From Prorocentrum cordatum (Eukaryota; Sar; Dinophyceae; Prorocentrales; Prorocentraceae), in NCBI GenBank assembly GCA_963575745.1, contig CAUYUJ010008558.1:25001-89000 (forward strand): a stretch of 64,000 nt of DNA. Direction: 5' to 3'. The position numbers were made by a program, and so were the translations under genes. The notes beneath the pieces are model-generated. The model did no database searches, was not told the DNA's origin, and was given only the letters and a program-made list of their open reading frames with translations. Below are positions 62,391 to 64,000 of this stretch, piece by piece (the first letter of the stretch is position 1; each line of letters starts with the position of its first letter).

Positions 62391-62570
62391 GGAGGAGGAG
62401 GATGAGGGCGAGGGGAGGGGGGAGGGGGAGGGGGAGGAGGCGGAGGAGGAGAAGGAGTAGAAGAAGGATAAGGAGGAGGAGGAGGAGGAGGAGGAACAGG
62501 AACAGGAGGAGGAGGAGGAGGAGGAACAGGAGGAGGAGGAGGAGGAGGAGGAGGAAGTGGTATTCTCTCA
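62391..62570. repeat. (GGA)n tract abutting the minus-strand SL relic
   Basis: GGA/GAG repeats with short AACAGG interruptions; on the minus strand this is TCC directly upstream of the SL. Confidence 0.92.
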
Positions 62571-64000
62571 CACGCTTCCCTGGTCTGGCTCCCTGTGGGA
62601 AGCTTTAAAAACCTGCAGGAATGTTGAGGACACTTGGGGTCCACACGAAACCCCAGGCGTCTGAAGGAACCCCCAGGAATCCTCAGGAATCCTACAAGAC
62701 CTTCCAGGAATCATGTAGGAGTCCTCCAGGGATCCTCGGGAACCTTCAGGAACCGTCAGGATTGCTGTATAACTTTCTAGGACCTCGAAATATCAGGGGA
62801 GGGAAATGCAGGGGGGGCGTGTAGGGGCATCTGTTGCTGGAAGTTGCCCTGGTTGCCGCGTGGCACGTGCTGCAGGCAACGCGCCCCCTCGCTGCGCGAC
62901 TGCAAGCGGTAAGAAAAGACAGCGAGAGCACATGAGGTAGAAGACAACCGAACCCAAGACGGCCCAAGAGAGTCCAAAACGGCCTAGCTCAAGACAGCTC
63001 ACATGGCCAATTTGATTTAGAACGGCCTGTACTTGAGGCGGCCTGACCTTCAGGACGCCCTTGGAATCTTCATGAAACCCCGGAACCCTACGGCGCCCTT
63101 AGGAATCCTGCCGGGGACCGGCAGGAATCCATCCGTAATCTTTCAGGTATCATCAATACAGAAACCATCAGGAATCCGCCAGAACCACCATAATCCAGAA
63201 GTGTGTATCCGGTTTCCTTACGGATTTCTTGTAAGATCTTCCCAAGATGTGTTCAAAGTCCTTCAGGAATCTCCAGGAATCCAAAGGAAACTTTCGGAAC
63301 TCTCAGGAAATCTCAGGAGAAGTTCGTTAACAAGCACCGAAATCCCGTACCTCCAGGGTTCCGCAGGAGTCCTCAGGAATTCTCGGGACCGCGAGGTGGA
63401 CGGATCAACCCAGCGTGTTCTCGATTCCATGCGCGTTGTTTTGAGTGCCGTGTTGAGACGGCTCGGATGTAAAACGCCATTGTTTGCGGTTGGAGGACAA
63501 GGCAGTGATTGACGATTTTGAGAGTGATGCGTTCACGCTCGCAGTGCATCAGCGCCATCAACCTCATCCTCCTTTGCCCCTCCTCCTCCTTTGCTACTTC
63601 TCCTCTTCCTTCCTCCCTTAATCTATTGGGGAGTTCCGTGGTCCAATGAATGGGCATGTCGTCAATTCGTCCAGAGGGGGAAGGCGAAGGGAGGAGGAGG
63701 AGGAGGAGGAGGAGGAGGAGGAAGACAAGGAAACGTGACCTGCACGGCCGCGTTGTGCTAACGATGTAAGAATGATCCCAGAAGGATTCCTGCAGATTCC
63801 GGCGGGTTCCCGAAGAATTCTTCGAAGATCCTTGCAGGATTCTCGACGTGCTTCTGACGGTATACTTTGGTTTCTGGTGGATGATTGACGAGTCTTGCAG
63901 GGTGCGTGAAGGATTTCTGAGGATTCTTGGTGGATGTTTGAAGATTCTTGATCTGGCGGTTGCTGTGGGATTCGCGAGGATCCCTGAAGACTCGAAAGGA
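62571..64000. other. Degenerate TCAGGAATCC-type repeats, no supported gene
   Basis: Short irregular units such as CCTTCAGGAACC, TCCTCAGGAATCC and CTTCAGGAATCTCC recur from 62640 to 63390 and as GAAGGATTCC/GATTCTTG from 63780 to 64000. A GGA tract lies at 63690-63725. No open frame is credible. Confidence 0.65.

Overview
The window looks like nuclear DNA of a dinoflagellate. The best evidence is four relics of the 22-nt dinoflagellate spliced leader (DinoSL, core CCGTAGCCATTTTGGCTCA). Two match it exactly and are followed by shortened tandem relics, which is the signature of trans-spliced mRNAs that were reverse-transcribed back into the genome. The retroelement protein families, GC-rich coding segments and very heavy mini- and microsatellite content agree. 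I see no bacterial operon, rRNA, confident tRNA or CRISPR array. I cannot assign a genus.

Almost everything with recognisable coding content is mobile. (1) 2378-8731 is a tyrosine-recombinase (YR, DIRS/Ngaro/PAT-like) retrotransposon. Its order is small membrane/Cys-rich ORF, gag, RT, RNase H, YR, DNA-methyltransferase-like domain. It has textbook split direct repeats (A1 - genes - B1 A2 B2) and sits inside a (CAT)n microsatellite. (2) 18547-25734 is a copia-like relic between ~200-bp direct repeats. It has coiled-coil/gag, a zinc-finger remnant and a protease-region relic, but no integrase or RT that I can see. (3) 36211-41276 is a non-LTR retrotransposon (LINE) that begins with three stacked SL relics. 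(4) 42134-~49420 is a second LINE, again beginning at an SL relic and ending in a (CAT)n tract. It is broken by a tandem-repeat block and a GGC expansion. (5) 50091-56206 is a second YR retrotransposon with the same A1-genes-B1A2B2 layout and a clear C5-methyltransferase-like domain, but with mutated RT and recombinase active sites. (6) About 61343-62390 on the minus strand is an SL-capped retrogene relic.

Between these lie long repeat arrays: a 32-bp minisatellite (8783-10740), AGCTT/AGCAT pentanucleotides (16686-17036), CTTGGG-type units that switch orientation (28380-30050), a 27-bp minisatellite (30505-31810), 42-bp units (35745-36165), nested ACAGGTAC hairpins (59500-59815) and many GGA/TCC tracts. 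The only hints of host genes are a PPR-like fragment (13330-13879), a minus-strand ORF at 57412-58158 and a possible first exon near 61086-61205.

One theme ties the elements together. YR element 1 integrated at ATCAT inside a CAT microsatellite and its own ends share ATCAT. LINE 2 leaves a CAT tract at its 3' end. YR element 2 lies immediately beside another CAT tract. SL relics abut TCC/pyrimidine tracts. Microsatellites here appear to act as landing sites and products of the retroelements. All elements carry frameshifts or stops, so this copy set is probably not autonomous, although some shifts at homopolymers could be assembly errors.
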